Origin: Bacteroidota bacterium
GTDB lineage: Bacteria > Bacteroidota > Bacteroidia > Chitinophagales > Chitinophagaceae
Assembly: GCA_018267725.1 (NCBI GenBank)
Contig: JAFDXY010000009.1
Location: forward strand, 248,001 to 312,000
Direction: 5' to 3'
DNA: 64,000 bases
The translations under genes and the position numbers were made by a program. Positions 9,024 to 19,816 of this stretch are shown piece by piece. Each line of letters opens with the position of its first letter. Position 1 is the stretch's first letter. The notes under the pieces are model-generated. The model saw nothing but the letters and a program-made list of their open reading frames with translations. It was not told where the DNA came from and did no database searches.

Positions 9024-11654
9024 ATGAAAAAAGTTTTGTTATTAATAGTAGTATTATTTTTTATTCGTATAGGTTATGCTGCACATTTAAAAGGAGGTTG
9101 GATTTCTTATCAATATATTAGTACAGATAGCGTAAACAAAACAAATAAATATACTATTACAATAAATCAATATTTACTTTGTACATCTACTGGTTTACAA
9201 ATAGATGCTACTGTATATTTAGGAGTTTTTGATGCAGTAACCAACAATTTATTGAATACAATAACGGTTGCCAAAACAGCAACCGATATGCTAAATAAAA
9301 CAAGTTTTAATCCTTGCTTATCACCGGCGCCAACAGTTTGTTACAGAATAGATAAATACATTACAACTATTGATTTACCTTTTAGTGCTAATGGATATAC
9401 ATTGGCAGTACAAAGATGTTGCAGAATAGCCAATATAATTAATGTATCAAATTCAGATCAAGTGGGTATTACTTATACAAACACAATACCTGGAACAATA
9501 AATAGTATTGATTATTCTAAAAACAGCAGCCCCTTATTTGCTCAAAAAGATACAGCCGTTGTATGTTACAAATCTAATTTTACTTTTGATTTTAGTGCCA
9601 CCGATGCCGATGGAGATTCTTTAAGCTACAGTTTTTGTAATGGCTTAATTGGTGGTAGTAGTTCAACTTCTCAACCCAATCCTCCTTCTGCTCCACCGTT
9701 TTCATCTGTACCGTATAATGGTGGTTATAACGGAAGCATGCCCTTGGGTAGTGCTGTAACTATTAATCCTGTTACAGGCATTATATCGGGCGTAGCCCCT
9801 TCAACTACCGGAGATTATGTGATAGCTGTTTGTGCTTATGAATATAGAAATGGTATTTTAATAGGAACAACAAAAAAAGAAATTCATATTACCGTTGCAA
9901 ACTGTTCAGTTTCGGCAGCCTCATTAAAAGCATCTTACATTACTTGTAATGGTTTTACAATGAGTTTTCAAAATGAAAGCACATCATCAAATATTATTTC
10001 TTATGCATGGGATTTTGGTGAAACAAATTATACTACAGATACTTCTTCTAACCCAACACCTACTTATACTTATCACGATACAGGTGTGTATGTAATGAAA
10101 TTAAAAGTTACTGCTTCGGGTGGCTGCCAAGATTCTACAACAGCTTCAGTACGTGTATTTCCTGGCTTTACTCCGGATTTTAGTATTACAGGAAATTGTT
10201 ATTTGAACCCTTATTTATTTAAAGATTTAACTTATACAAAATACGGTGTAGTAAATAATTGGAGTTGGAGTTTTGGAGATCCTTCATCAGGAACATTAGA
10301 TACTACTTCTATTCAAAACCCATCACATTTATATGCAGTCTCGGGAAATAAAACTATAACGCTAACCGTTGCTAACAGTAAAGGTTGTGTAGATGTTGTA
10401 ACAAAAACATTAACCGTAAACGATAAGCCCAGTTTAAGTTTACCGTTTCATGATACATTAATTTGCAGCATAGATACCTTACCATTAATTGCCAATACAA
10501 ATGGCGGTGTTATTACATGGACACCCGCTTCAAGAATTATAAATCCAACTTCGGCAACACCATTGGTATATCCAACAGATACAACAGTTTATCATGTTAC
10601 CGTAAATAATAACGGATGTATTAATGAAGATTCTATTACAGTAAATGTTTTGCAATTTATAAAAGTAGATGCAGGAAGAGATACCGGAATTTGTAAAACC
10701 GATACTATTAGATTAAACCCTACAAGCCATGCCCTTAGTTATAAATGGATTGCCTCAACAGGTGTGTTTGTAGATAGTGTAAAGCATCCACTAATTCAAC
10801 CACTTGTAACAACAAGATATTATGTAACTGCTAATTTGGGTAAATGCCAAGATAAAGATTCTGTATTAATAAAAGTAGCTCCTTACCCTGCTGTTGCTGC
10901 AACTGGTGATACTATTTTATGTTTTGGAAACAGAGTACAATTAAATGCAACTATTATAGGTTCATCATTTAATTGGAAGCCTGCTAACACTTTATTAAAT
11001 GCCAATTCATTAAACCCTATTGCAGGGCCCAGTAAAACAACAAAATATATCATAACAGTTACCGATACTATTGGTTGTCCAAAATCTGTTAGCGATACAG
11101 TTACGGTTAAAATTATTCAACCCATTACAGTTAATGCAGGAAATGATACAAGTATTGTTATTAATCAGCCCTTACAATTACATGCTACCGTTGCAGATAC
11201 TACAGGCATATCGTTCTTATGGTCTCCTTCAACAGGGTTAGATAATCCAAATATTTCTTACCCTATTGCCTTATTAAACTCTACAACAGATTCCATTCGC
11301 TATATTGTAAAAGCAACTTTAGATTCTGTAGGATGTTATGGTGTAGATGATATTTGGGTAAAAGTTTTTAAAACAGATCCGGATATTTTTGTTCCATCAG
11401 CATTTACACCTAATAACGATGGGCTGAATGATATACTTAAACCCATACCTATTGGCATTGTTACATTAAATTATTTTAAAATATATAATAGATGGGGGCA
11501 ATTATTATACAGTACATCTGAAATTGGTAAAGGTTGGGATGGAAGAGTAAACAGTACAGACCAGCCCGCTGGTGCTTATATTTATATGGCACAAGGTATT
11601 GATTATACTGGCAAAACCGTTTTTAGAAAAGGGACTGTTGTATTGATTAAATAA
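9024..11654 (+). CDS. Large PKD-domain surface protein with type B T9SS C-terminal domain
   Basis: About 876 residues from the ATG at 9024, chosen because it gives a clean signal peptide (MKKVLLLIVVLFFIRIGYA); an upstream in-frame start at 9003 adds seven residues before it. The N-terminal region begins AHLKGGWISYQY, a pattern common in Bacteroidota gliding and adhesin proteins. PKD repeats follow (YAWDFGE near 330; WSWSFGDPSSG near 415), then Ig-like modules and a type B sorting domain (FVPSAFTPNNDGLNDILKP, IYNRWGQLLY, GWDG, PAGAYIY). It is probably exported through SprA and displayed at the surface. Its C-terminal portion is a paralogue of the previous gene's. Confidence 0.87.
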   Translation: MKKVLLLIVVLFFIRIGYAAHLKGGWISYQYISTDSVNKTNKYTITINQYLLCTSTGLQIDATVYLGVFDAVTNNLLNTITVAKTATDMLNKTSFNPCLSPAPTVCYRIDKYITTIDLPFSANGYTLAVQRCCRIANIINVSNSDQVGITYTNTIPGTINSIDYSKNSSPLFAQKDTAVVCYKSNFTFDFSATDADGDSLSYSFCNGLIGGSSSTSQPNPPSAPPFSSVPYNGGYNGSMPLGSAVTINPVTGIISGVAPSTTGDYVIAVCAYEYRNGILIGTTKKEIHITVANCSVSAASLKASYITCNGFTMSFQNESTSSNIISYAWDFGETNYTTDTSSNPTPTYTYHDTGVYVMKLKVTASGGCQDSTTASVRVFPGFTPDFSITGNCYLNPYLFKDLTYTKYGVVNNWSWSFGDPSSGTLDTTSIQNPSHLYAVSGNKTITLTVANSKGCVDVVTKTLTVNDKPSLSLPFHDTLICSIDTLPLIANTNGGVITWTPASRIINPTSATPLVYPTDTTVYHVTVNNNGCINEDSITVNVLQFIKVDAGRDTGICKTDTIRLNPTSHALSYKWIASTGVFVDSVKHPLIQPLVTTRYYVTANLGKCQDKDSVLIKVAPYPAVAATGDTILCFGNRVQLNATIIGSSFNWKPANTLLNANSLNPIAGPSKTTKYIITVTDTIGCPKSVSDTVTVKIIQPITVNAGNDTSIVINQPLQLHATVADTTGISFLWSPSTGLDNPNISYPIALLNSTTDSIRYIVKATLDSVGCYGVDDIWVKVFKTDPDIFVPSAFTPNNDGLNDILKPIPIGIVTLNYFKIYNRWGQLLYSTSEIGKGWDGRVNSTDQPAGAYIYMAQGIDYTGKTVFRKGTVVLIK

Positions 11655-11664
11655 AACGCATTTA

Positions 11665-12420
11665 ATGATTATTTTAATAACAGGTGCAACTGCAGGCTTT
11701 GGAAAAGCAACAGCAGAAAAGTTTGCAGCCAATGGTTGGCATTGTATTATTACAGGAAGAAGAAAAGAAAAATTATTACAATTATCCCAAACATTAACAT
11801 CAACATACAAAGTAAAAATTCTACCACTTGTTTTTGATGTAAGAAATAAAGAAGAAGTTTTTAATACTTTACAAAATATTCCTAATGAATGGAAACAAAT
11901 TGATGTATTATATAACAATGCCGGTGGTGCATGGGGAAGAGATAGTTTTGAAAATGGTTTGGTAGAAGATTATGAAACCATACTTAACACAAATGTAAAC
12001 GGATTATTATATGTTTCTAAAGCCATATTACCTTATATGATTGCCAATAAAAAAGGGCATATTATTAATATGGGTTCTGTGGCAGCAAAAAATATGTATC
12101 AATACGGCAATGTGTATTGTGCTGCCAAAGCTGCTGTTGATGCACTATCGCACAGTATGAGAATTGATTTACTTCAACACAAAATAAAAGTTACGGCAAT
12201 ACACCCGGGTGCTGCCAATACAGAATTTGCATTGGTACGTTTTAAAGGAGATGAAGCAAAAGCTGCTGCTACTTACAAAGGTTTTGAGCCTTTAGATGCC
12301 AACAATATTGCAGATATTATTTATTACTGTGCCACATTACCAAGCAATGTTTGTATTAACGATTTAGTAGTTACGTGCACAGCACAAGCAGATGGCATTT
12401 ATTTTAATAAAGAAGCGTAA
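11665..12420 (+). CDS. Short-chain dehydrogenase/reductase (YdfG-like)
   Basis: A 251-residue classical SDR. The nucleotide-binding GATAGFG is at 7-13, NNAG at 84-87, and the catalytic Ser138, Tyr151 and Lys155 lie in MGSVA and YCAAK. The Arg-Arg-Lys after the second beta strand (31-34 in GRRKEK) suggests NADP(H). The closest familiar group is the YdfG / 3-hydroxy acid or serine dehydrogenase subfamily, but the substrate is uncertain. It starts 10 bp after the preceding adhesin gene, so it may be read from the same message, although no functional link is evident. Confidence 0.88.
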   Translation: MIILITGATAGFGKATAEKFAANGWHCIITGRRKEKLLQLSQTLTSTYKVKILPLVFDVRNKEEVFNTLQNIPNEWKQIDVLYNNAGGAWGRDSFENGLVEDYETILNTNVNGLLYVSKAILPYMIANKKGHIINMGSVAAKNMYQYGNVYCAAKAAVDALSHSMRIDLLQHKIKVTAIHPGAANTEFALVRFKGDEAKAAATYKGFEPLDANNIADIIYYCATLPSNVCINDLVVTCTAQADGIYFNKEA

Positions 12421-12443
12421 CGCATTTAATTTAATAACACACT

Positions 12444-12469
12444 ATTATTTTTTTCTACAAAAAAATAAT
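12444..12469. terminator. Possible bidirectional AT-only hairpin between convergent genes
   Basis: ATTATTTTTTT (12444-12454) and AAAAAAATAAT (12459-12469) form a perfect 11-bp inverted repeat with a 4-nt loop between the SDR gene and the end of sprA. An all-AT stem is weak, so its role as a terminator is uncertain. Confidence 0.4.
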
Positions 12470-15400
12470 TATGGTGCTAACGAAATTCTAAATTGTAAAC
12501 CCGCTCTTGTAACTATAGTTGGTGCAGAAGTTGAAATGTATGGCGTTACTCTTTGCTGATAAAAATAAAATTTAATATTTAACCTGTTATTTAATACATA
12601 ATCAATAGATGGTTGTATAGTAATTACTTTTTGCCCGCCTGTTCCATATGCATTACTTTGGTCTAATCGGCTGTTGCTGGTAGCATCATCTCTAAAGCCT
12701 AAATCTAATTTTACACTTAAATCATTTTGTAATTTTTTGTTTTTCATTCCGGGTAACCTAAATGGCAAATTCAATCCACGTTTACGCCAAGTAAAGCCTG
12801 TAATCCACTCTGTACTTAATGTTTGGCTTAATTGATAATCAATTAAACTTAAACTTAATTGCCTACTTTTTCTATATTCAAATTTTAAATTTAATTGTTT
12901 GGTTGTAGTAACATCAATACCAATTAATGGTGTAAAACCTTCACTAATAGTAATGTTCGGTACTAAATAAAAAGGAATATAATTTCCGCTAACTGTATCA
13001 ATAAATCCGGGTGCACCAAATTTAAAAGGATCACTATACAACAATGCACTTGTATAACTATTCATACTTAATGTACCCGAATAAGCATGTGTAATATTTA
13101 TAGAAGAAAATATTTTTTGCAATGCAGGAATTTTTGTTAATCCTGTATAAGTTACTCTCCAATTGGGTTTGGGAAGAATACCGCTAAACGGATTTGATTT
13201 AATGTTTCCATTGCTTTGCCCAATTAAAGAAATATCTTTTGCACTTTTGCCAGTGTATGCTGCCAAGAATGAAGGTATTAAAACATCTTGCGAGTATCTG
13301 CCATAACCTTTTGCAAAACCATCTGCAGTTGTACCGCCACTGTAATAAGGGTTTAATGCTGCAACACGTTGCGAAACAATAATACGGTTGGCTTCAAAAT
13401 TTTTAAATGTTTGCGATACTTCATTAGGATCGCTGCTTTTAAATAAAGTACCAAATGAAATATATGATACACTAAAACCTCCGCTTGCATAAGGGCTTAA
13501 ATGTTGTTGTGCAATACCTGTATTGGTTGTGTCTTTAAACAGCTCGCTATATTCTTTACTAAAACTTTTTTCCCAACTTAAATCAATTCTAAATTCTTTT
13601 ACAGGTTCTATTTGTGTGGTTATTCTTAGTTTTTGTTCAAAGTTTTGTCTATAGTAAGAATTGAATGCACTGTCTCTTGATATTAAATTTTTTCTTGCTT
13701 TATCATTTAACCAACCTGTATCGGGTTGTTGTCCAAAAACATAGCCTAAACCCGGTTGCATACTTTTCCAGTTTTGCCCTAAAAACTGTGTGCTGTCTAA
13801 ATATCCCGGTACACGGCTATGGTAGTTTTCGCTATAATCAACTGTTACATGTTTTACCATTGTAATTAAAGTGGCTGCTGCTTTTGCAACTTCACTCATT
13901 TCATAAGGCATGTTTTGTTGTTGCAATTTTTTTGCAAGTCTGTCATCTCGTTTTAACTGCCTCCACTTTGCCAATGCTTGCCTTTTTGCTTTTCCTTTTA
14001 ATAAATTTCCTTTATCATCTCTTATTACTTCACTTCGTGGTTTAATGGTTATGCCCGTTGGCTGAACAATTGGTTTGTTATTATTTTTTATATTAGTATT
14101 TTTTGTATTGTTTTGAAAAGAAGTATTATTTATTGAACGAAGCCATTTGCTTTTTAGATACAATCTTGAAAAATCAAACTGCCCATTAATACTGTTTTCT
14201 TGTGTGTTTTCTAAAGTATTACCTAAAGTTTTTGCCAATAAACTTGCACCAATCCAATTGTATGATGTGCCGTAAGTGTAGCGTGCAGTTATCCAATCTG
14301 TTAAAGGAAATTTGCTTAACGGAAACGTGTAGCTTGCCGTTGCACGTTGTGTATATAAAGTGTTTCTTCCTCCTTTCCAGAAATTATTTTTTATAGTATC
14401 TTTTTTTGCTTGTGTGTTTAATAAGCCATAAGGTTCATCTACTCTTGCATTATCTATTGCCGAAAAATCTATGTTTATTGAACGAGATAAATCCCACCGA
14501 AGATTATAAAATCTATCGAATGTAAAATATTTGTCATACGTTGTATCTACTCTTTGTACTTTAGTTACAGTTAAATCTGTATTTACAATGCGTGGAATAA
14601 ATTGTGCAAACTGTCTGTTAACATCACTTCTAAAACTTAATAAAGAAGGCATTAAATTAAAATTAAAGTCGCGTATTAAACTTAACCATTGACTTCTTCC
14701 TTTAATAATTTTTTTTAACGGCTCTGTATATTTTGATTGTTTATTAAATGTGTAACCTAAACCCAAACGCCATTTATTTATGCTGTTGCTTAATACTGTT
14801 GGGCTGCTTTGTATGGTTTGTGTTACAGAATAACTTACATCAAAATTACTAATGCTCCATATATGTGTTTTGCCTTTGGGCATTACACGCACATTGGTAA
14901 AATTAATTGTAGATATTGTTGTTTGATCGAGAGCTGCATTTTTAATAGAATCTCTTTCGGCTAAAGATTTTGCTAAATTTAATTTTGTTTTATATAAAAT
15001 ATCATTATCAAACGGATCGTATTGAGGTGTATGCACAATACGATTATAACTTGCATATACAGGAATAGAAAGCCTTGCCGCTTTGGGTAATAATCTTCCT
15101 GCATCAATACTTGCGGCTGCATCAAATTGCATCATATTATCTCTTGCTCTTTCATTAATATGAGATTCTAAATTTCCCCAACCTTGTGTATAAGTGCTTG
15201 CCGAAACGCTTATTCTGCCTAAGTCTGCCAGTTGTACTTCAATTTTACCTGTTGCAGCATAAGCTCCTTGTTCATTAATTTCACTTAAACGTAATTCATC
15301 AATCCAAACTTCTGCATTAAGTGCTGTGGGGTTAATATCTTTTGCATTTTCTACTGCAACTAAAATTCCTGTAACGGCACCAAGATTAGGATTACCTAAT

Positions 15401-18400
15401 ACAGTTATGGTTTTTCCGTTAACTAATTGCCTGAATATACTGGTTACAGATGCACCGTTTGTTGCATTGCGTAAAGTTTTTACTGTTATTAAATCTTGTA
15501 AATTAAAATCAAGATTATTTAATGTTGGCCAAACTGTTTCAGCTTGCGAAGCAGAATAAAAACCTGGTAAGGTTACTTTTAAAGGATATTTTATTTCGTA
15601 ATAATTATTTAAGAAATCTTGCCCAATGCGTATTACAACATTTAACTCATTATCTTTTACAGCAACTTGCCCTACAACACTTTCGGCATGCACAAACATT
15701 GATAGCCTGCCGTAATTACGCATATCATAATTTGGTAATGTTTTAAAAACACCTCTTGAATTTCCATTTAATAAATTCTTTACTTGTATGCTTAATGATT
15801 GTTCATTTTGTAAAAGGTTTACACCATTGTTGCTTAATGTTTGCACACGTTCTATACCCGGAGGAATAACATAATTAACCGGTGTTCGGCTACTGTTTTC
15901 TTCTAAGTTTACGGCTAATGTATTTGATGTGGTAACAGAAGTATTAATTGGAGTGTATGAACCCGTAGTATCTACTTCGTAAGTAAATTGTCTCCATGTA
16001 TTTCTTACTAAGTTTAAAGATGCAAAACGCATTACAACAGAATCTTGAAAACCCGTCATATACATTCTTATAAAACGAATAGATTTAAAATCTGGAATTT
16101 GACCTACTTTTTGAGCATAATCTTTAATAGGTATTCTAAACAAATACCAATTTTCATTAGCTTTTGAACCGTTGGCATAAGTAACGGGGACAATACGTTT
16201 ATCTGTAATATATTTTGTATTGCCTACATCCATTCCGGGTTTTAAATCAACTTGATATTCGTAATATTCTTCTGTTTCATTTAACGTATTATCTCTGTTT
16301 AAATCTTCATTATCGGGATATAAAGTTGCTGCCGATGCAAATTGTGAGTTGGTTGATGATATAGGAGAATTGCCTTGTGGATTATTGTAATTTTTGTATC
16401 TACCCAAAATACCTGTACCTGCTGCATCAAACTGTGCATCTCTGTACCATACATAATCATCGTTCGATGGATCGTTAATTGCTTTTTTATACAATGCAGA
16501 TGCAGCACCAAACGTAGCACCTATTTGATTTAAGTACGCTGCACGTTTTCTTCTTTCACCATCATTATCTAAACCATCAAAACCAACATCTTGATATGGT
16601 CTATCATTAGCATTGCTGCTAAAGGCATTGGTAACTTGTATAGGGTTTACCGGTACAGTTCCCCATGTGCTGGTACTATCAACTGCTGCAGGAGAAGTAG
16701 GTGTGGTTAATCCGTTTTCATAAAAACGTTTTCCATCTTTTAAAATATCTTCACTAACACTTCCTAAATCAAAAAATAATTTTCCACCGCTGCTGGTTGG
16801 TGTTTTTATAAAAGGGTCTTGTACCCAAAATTCTATAAACTCAAAATTGTTGGTTTCAAAATCTGTTTGGTCAAGGCTCCGCATAAGCCCGCCCCACTTT
16901 GCACTTGGGTTTTTAAATTTTCCGTTGGCATCTATTTGTGCTGGGCTTGTTTCATAATTATACGGGCCCATTTCTTTTGGATAGAATGCTAAATCGAAAG
17001 TGGTGGTTTGCGTATTTACAATATTGGTTGTTTGTTGTGGAAATAATTCATTGGTGTAAACCAACCGAACACGAGGATCACTCAATTCATTCAAATTACT
17101 TCTTAAAGGATTATTGGCACTATTTCTATCTTGCAAATTAGGTTCAATATTATACCAAGCTAATTTGGCTCTGTTCTTTCCATAATCAACAGAATCGGTT
17201 AAAGTTGCTTCAGGAAATTTGCCGTTGTTGGCAGGTGTAGAAGCCAAAGCCCATGCAACCAAAGGGAAACGTAAATCTATATTGCTACGTGCTCCTTCAA
17301 AATCATCTAAATAAATTAAACCACTATCGCCTTTACCAATTTGTGGTGGATGCCCCGGTTTAAAATAAGCTCCCTCTCCGTAAGCTGTAATAGTACTCAT
17401 GGCTTTGGTATTGTAAAAAGGAAGTTTATTTAATGCCCTTGTTAAGCCAGGCCAATTTGATTTATAACTAAAATCAACACCATACATACTATTTCTAATT
17501 GGGTCTTCGCCATAATTCATTTTAGTAAAAAATGGCCTTTCATTTAAACGCTCGTAAGTTGCACCGAGTGATAATTTTTTACTTGCCAAATAATCTAAAC
17601 GTACACCCATAAAACCACGCTGCTGAATGCCAAATGCTGCATTGTTTTCATAAGAAACATTTATAGGAACACCTGAATTTAAAATTGCCTGATTAATAAT
17701 TTTTAATGAACCGATATTGTAATCAATTACAAAATCTACATTTTCAATTAATGCTTGTCCGCCTGCATTAACTTTTACAGATCCTTGCGGAATGTTGGCT
17801 GCATTTAAATAAATTTCGCTGGTACCACTGCCTTTTGCTTGCCCTTGCATTACAAATCTATCTAAGTTAGCAAAGGTTTGTGCAATGGCTTTAATAGAAT
17901 CATATAACTGTTTAAATAAATATTTATTTTTGAATGCAGTTGCCGGTGCAGAGTTAAATGCCAACTTTTCTAAATCGTTACCAAAAGGTTCTAACACAGG
18001 AAAAATTATTTTACCTTGTTGAGATAGAATAGTAAAACCTTCTACAAAATCAAACACACCATCGGGCTGCGGATCGTTTTGATTATTTAATCTATCTAAT
18101 TGTAAAATAGATAATAATGTTTTACCATCAACTGCTGCATCTGCTTCGGGTAAATATCTTTTTAAACCTGCACTTGGCTGATCGTATAAAACATTCATTT
18201 GAAAGCCCTCTTTTGAAACGCCTGCCATATCAATAGAATACACATTCTTCATCATTAATTTCCATATAGGTAATGCAGTGCGTGCAGATGTTGCTTTTAA
18301 TAATTTTAAGAATAAAACTTTTTGAACTCCTTGTGTTGAGTCTAAAGCAACATCTTGCGAAAACTCTCCTACCTGATAAACTCTTCCGTTGTATGTGTAT

Positions 18401-19776
18401 TGATAAGCTACAGCCAAAACATCATCTGGTTGCAGTTGTGCACTTAACGATAAGAAACCAATTTGTGGATTAAAATAATATTCTGTTGGTGCAAGCTTTC
18501 TTGCAAATACTTTTTCAAAATCGTTAATAGGTTGTAAACCTTGTGCTTGCAAATTACTTGTAACCAATGCCGGATTTCTGTTGGTTGGGTTTGCAGTTAA
18601 TTTTGAATATAAATCATTTGCCTGATTTTGTGGCAATGCAGATGATGTTAATGAATGAACGTTGGTGTTGTATGGTTGGTTTTCTCCTAAATCCATAAAA
18701 CCTACCACATCTCTTGCATTAGTGGTTGCACCTGTACGGTTGGTTACCCAAACTTCAATACGCTGTATTTGTATTTGGCTGTTTACAACCGGCAAATTGG
18801 CCATTGATGTATTGTAATTATTTCTCATATATTGAGCCAACAAGAAATGTCTGTTCTCTTCATAATCATCTAACTTTTTTTGATAAGTGCTAAGTGCTGC
18901 ACCACCTTTTAAAGTTTGTGTTTGCCTTTGAGAACGTTGGTTGGCAATGGCTGCCGTTATAAATAATTTACCAAATTGTAATTGTGTTTTTAATCCGAAT
19001 AAATTTTGTACACTTCCTATTAAAGTACTTTTTGTTTGAAAAGAAATATTACCTGCTTCTACACTTTTTAAAATTTCATCATCCATTCCTTTATAATCTA
19101 ACTTAAGTTGATTCAAGTAATCGAATGTTGCTTGTGTATTATAACTAATAGGAAGTTTTAATTTATCTCCAATATTGGCATTTACATTTAGGTTTGAATT
19201 CATGTTAAAATCAAAACCACCTGTTTTTCTTGCACGTTCGGGCAGGGTTGGATTTAGTGTGTTTTGTCCATCGTACCCTAATAAAACATCAACACTACCT
19301 TGTGGCTTTACATCAACTTTTAAGCCGTTGGCACCCACACCAAAAATTCTATCAAATAATTTATCGTAAACGGTTGGTTTGGGGCGTTGTACTTTTTTGT
19401 TTAATAATGTTAATGCATTGGCACGTTCTTTAAAATAATCGGCTTCGTTTTGTTTGTTTCGTAATAAATAAAATTGCTCAAATGTTAATGATGTTGGTTT
19501 TCTGTAAATAGTATTACCAACTTTTTCTTCAATATAATATTCATTGGTTTTAGGATCGTAAATAATATTTTGTTTAATAATTCCTGTATCAGGTAAATCG
19601 AAGGGGTTATTATTTTTCCATGTAAATCTATCTCCTCTTCTATCGTGAATAGGGAAACGTAAAGAATCTTTTGAAGTTTGGGGAATAGAATCTTTGCTCT
19701 GTGCCTGCACAAACAAAGGCACACAGTTTATGGTAATGAATAGAACGGTTAAAAGAAATAGAGATAATCGCTTCAA
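12469..19776 (-). CDS. sprA: SprA/Sov, type IX secretion outer-membrane translocon
   Basis: A 2435-residue protein, matching the exceptional size (about 2400) of SprA (Sov in Porphyromonas), the giant outer-membrane beta-barrel that forms the T9SS channel and is needed for gliding. A signal peptide (MKRLSLFLLTVLF...FVQAQ) is followed by alternating Tyr/Asn/Arg-rich beta strands to the end, finishing in an aromatic barrel strand (GLQFRISLAP). The N-terminal family pattern FTWKNNNPFDLPD, YDPKTNEYYIEEKVG and YRKPTSLTFEQF is clear. The start codon is TTG at 19774-19776: an in-frame stop lies seven codons upstream and no ATG intervenes, while the signal peptide requires this start. ruvA ends 40 bp upstream on the same strand, so the two are probably cotranscribed. 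Confidence 0.95.
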   Translation of the reverse strand: MKRLSLFLLTVLFITINCVPLFVQAQSKDSIPQTSKDSLRFPIHDRRGDRFTWKNNNPFDLPDTGIIKQNIIYDPKTNEYYIEEKVGNTIYRKPTSLTFEQFYLLRNKQNEADYFKERANALTLLNKKVQRPKPTVYDKLFDRIFGVGANGLKVDVKPQGSVDVLLGYDGQNTLNPTLPERARKTGGFDFNMNSNLNVNANIGDKLKLPISYNTQATFDYLNQLKLDYKGMDDEILKSVEAGNISFQTKSTLIGSVQNLFGLKTQLQFGKLFITAAIANQRSQRQTQTLKGGAALSTYQKKLDDYEENRHFLLAQYMRNNYNTSMANLPVVNSQIQIQRIEVWVTNRTGATTNARDVVGFMDLGENQPYNTNVHSLTSSALPQNQANDLYSKLTANPTNRNPALVTSNLQAQGLQPINDFEKVFARKLAPTEYYFNPQIGFLSLSAQLQPDDVLAVAYQYTYNGRVYQVGEFSQDVALDSTQGVQKVLFLKLLKATSARTALPIWKLMMKNVYSIDMAGVSKEGFQMNVLYDQPSAGLKRYLPEADAAVDGKTLLSILQLDRLNNQNDPQPDGVFDFVEGFTILSQQGKIIFPVLEPFGNDLEKLAFNSAPATAFKNKYLFKQLYDSIKAIAQTFANLDRFVMQGQAKGSGTSEIYLNAANIPQGSVKVNAGGQALIENVDFVIDYNIGSLKIINQAILNSGVPINVSYENNAAFGIQQRGFMGVRLDYLASKKLSLGATYERLNERPFFTKMNYGEDPIRNSMYGVDFSYKSNWPGLTRALNKLPFYNTKAMSTITAYGEGAYFKPGHPPQIGKGDSGLIYLDDFEGARSNIDLRFPLVAWALASTPANNGKFPEATLTDSVDYGKNRAKLAWYNIEPNLQDRNSANNPLRSNLNELSDPRVRLVYTNELFPQQTTNIVNTQTTTFDLAFYPKEMGPYNYETSPAQIDANGKFKNPSAKWGGLMRSLDQTDFETNNFEFIEFWVQDPFIKTPTSSGGKLFFDLGSVSEDILKDGKRFYENGLTTPTSPAAVDSTSTWGTVPVNPIQVTNAFSSNANDRPYQDVGFDGLDNDGERRKRAAYLNQIGATFGAASALYKKAINDPSNDDYVWYRDAQFDAAGTGILGRYKNYNNPQGNSPISSTNSQFASAATLYPDNEDLNRDNTLNETEEYYEYQVDLKPGMDVGNTKYITDKRIVPVTYANGSKANENWYLFRIPIKDYAQKVGQIPDFKSIRFIRMYMTGFQDSVVMRFASLNLVRNTWRQFTYEVDTTGSYTPINTSVTTSNTLAVNLEENSSRTPVNYVIPPGIERVQTLSNNGVNLLQNEQSLSIQVKNLLNGNSRGVFKTLPNYDMRNYGRLSMFVHAESVVGQVAVKDNELNVVIRIGQDFLNNYYEIKYPLKVTLPGFYSASQAETVWPTLNNLDFNLQDLITVKTLRNATNGASVTSIFRQLVNGKTITVLGNPNLGAVTGILVAVENAKDINPTALNAEVWIDELRLSEINEQGAYAATGKIEVQLADLGRISVSASTYTQGWGNLESHINERARDNMMQFDAAASIDAGRLLPKAARLSIPVYASYNRIVHTPQYDPFDNDILYKTKLNLAKSLAERDSIKNAALDQTTISTINFTNVRVMPKGKTHIWSISNFDVSYSVTQTIQSSPTVLSNSINKWRLGLGYTFNKQSKYTEPLKKIIKGRSQWLSLIRDFNFNLMPSLLSFRSDVNRQFAQFIPRIVNTDLTVTKVQRVDTTYDKYFTFDRFYNLRWDLSRSINIDFSAIDNARVDEPYGLLNTQAKKDTIKNNFWKGGRNTLYTQRATASYTFPLSKFPLTDWITARYTYGTSYNWIGASLLAKTLGNTLENTQENSINGQFDFSRLYLKSKWLRSINNTSFQNNTKNTNIKNNNKPIVQPTGITIKPRSEVIRDDKGNLLKGKAKRQALAKWRQLKRDDRLAKKLQQQNMPYEMSEVAKAAATLITMVKHVTVDYSENYHSRVPGYLDSTQFLGQNWKSMQPGLGYVFGQQPDTGWLNDKARKNLISRDSAFNSYYRQNFEQKLRITTQIEPVKEFRIDLSWEKSFSKEYSELFKDTTNTGIAQQHLSPYASGGFSVSYISFGTLFKSSDPNEVSQTFKNFEANRIIVSQRVAALNPYYSGGTTADGFAKGYGRYSQDVLIPSFLAAYTGKSAKDISLIGQSNGNIKSNPFSGILPKPNWRVTYTGLTKIPALQKIFSSINITHAYSGTLSMNSYTSALLYSDPFKFGAPGFIDTVSGNYIPFYLVPNITISEGFTPLIGIDVTTTKQLNLKFEYRKSRQLSLSLIDYQLSQTLSTEWITGFTWRKRGLNLPFRLPGMKNKKLQNDLSVKLDLGFRDDATSNSRLDQSNAYGTGGQKVITIQPSIDYVLNNRLNIKFYFYQQRVTPYISTSAPTIVTRAGLQFRISLAP

Positions 19777-19816
19777 AGCAGTATCACAGCTTGGTTAAGT
19801 AGAATTGGACTATACT

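Noticed and set aside
13665..19433. Several open frames on the opposite strand within sprA
   Set aside because: They lack family features and follow from the codon composition of the long real gene.
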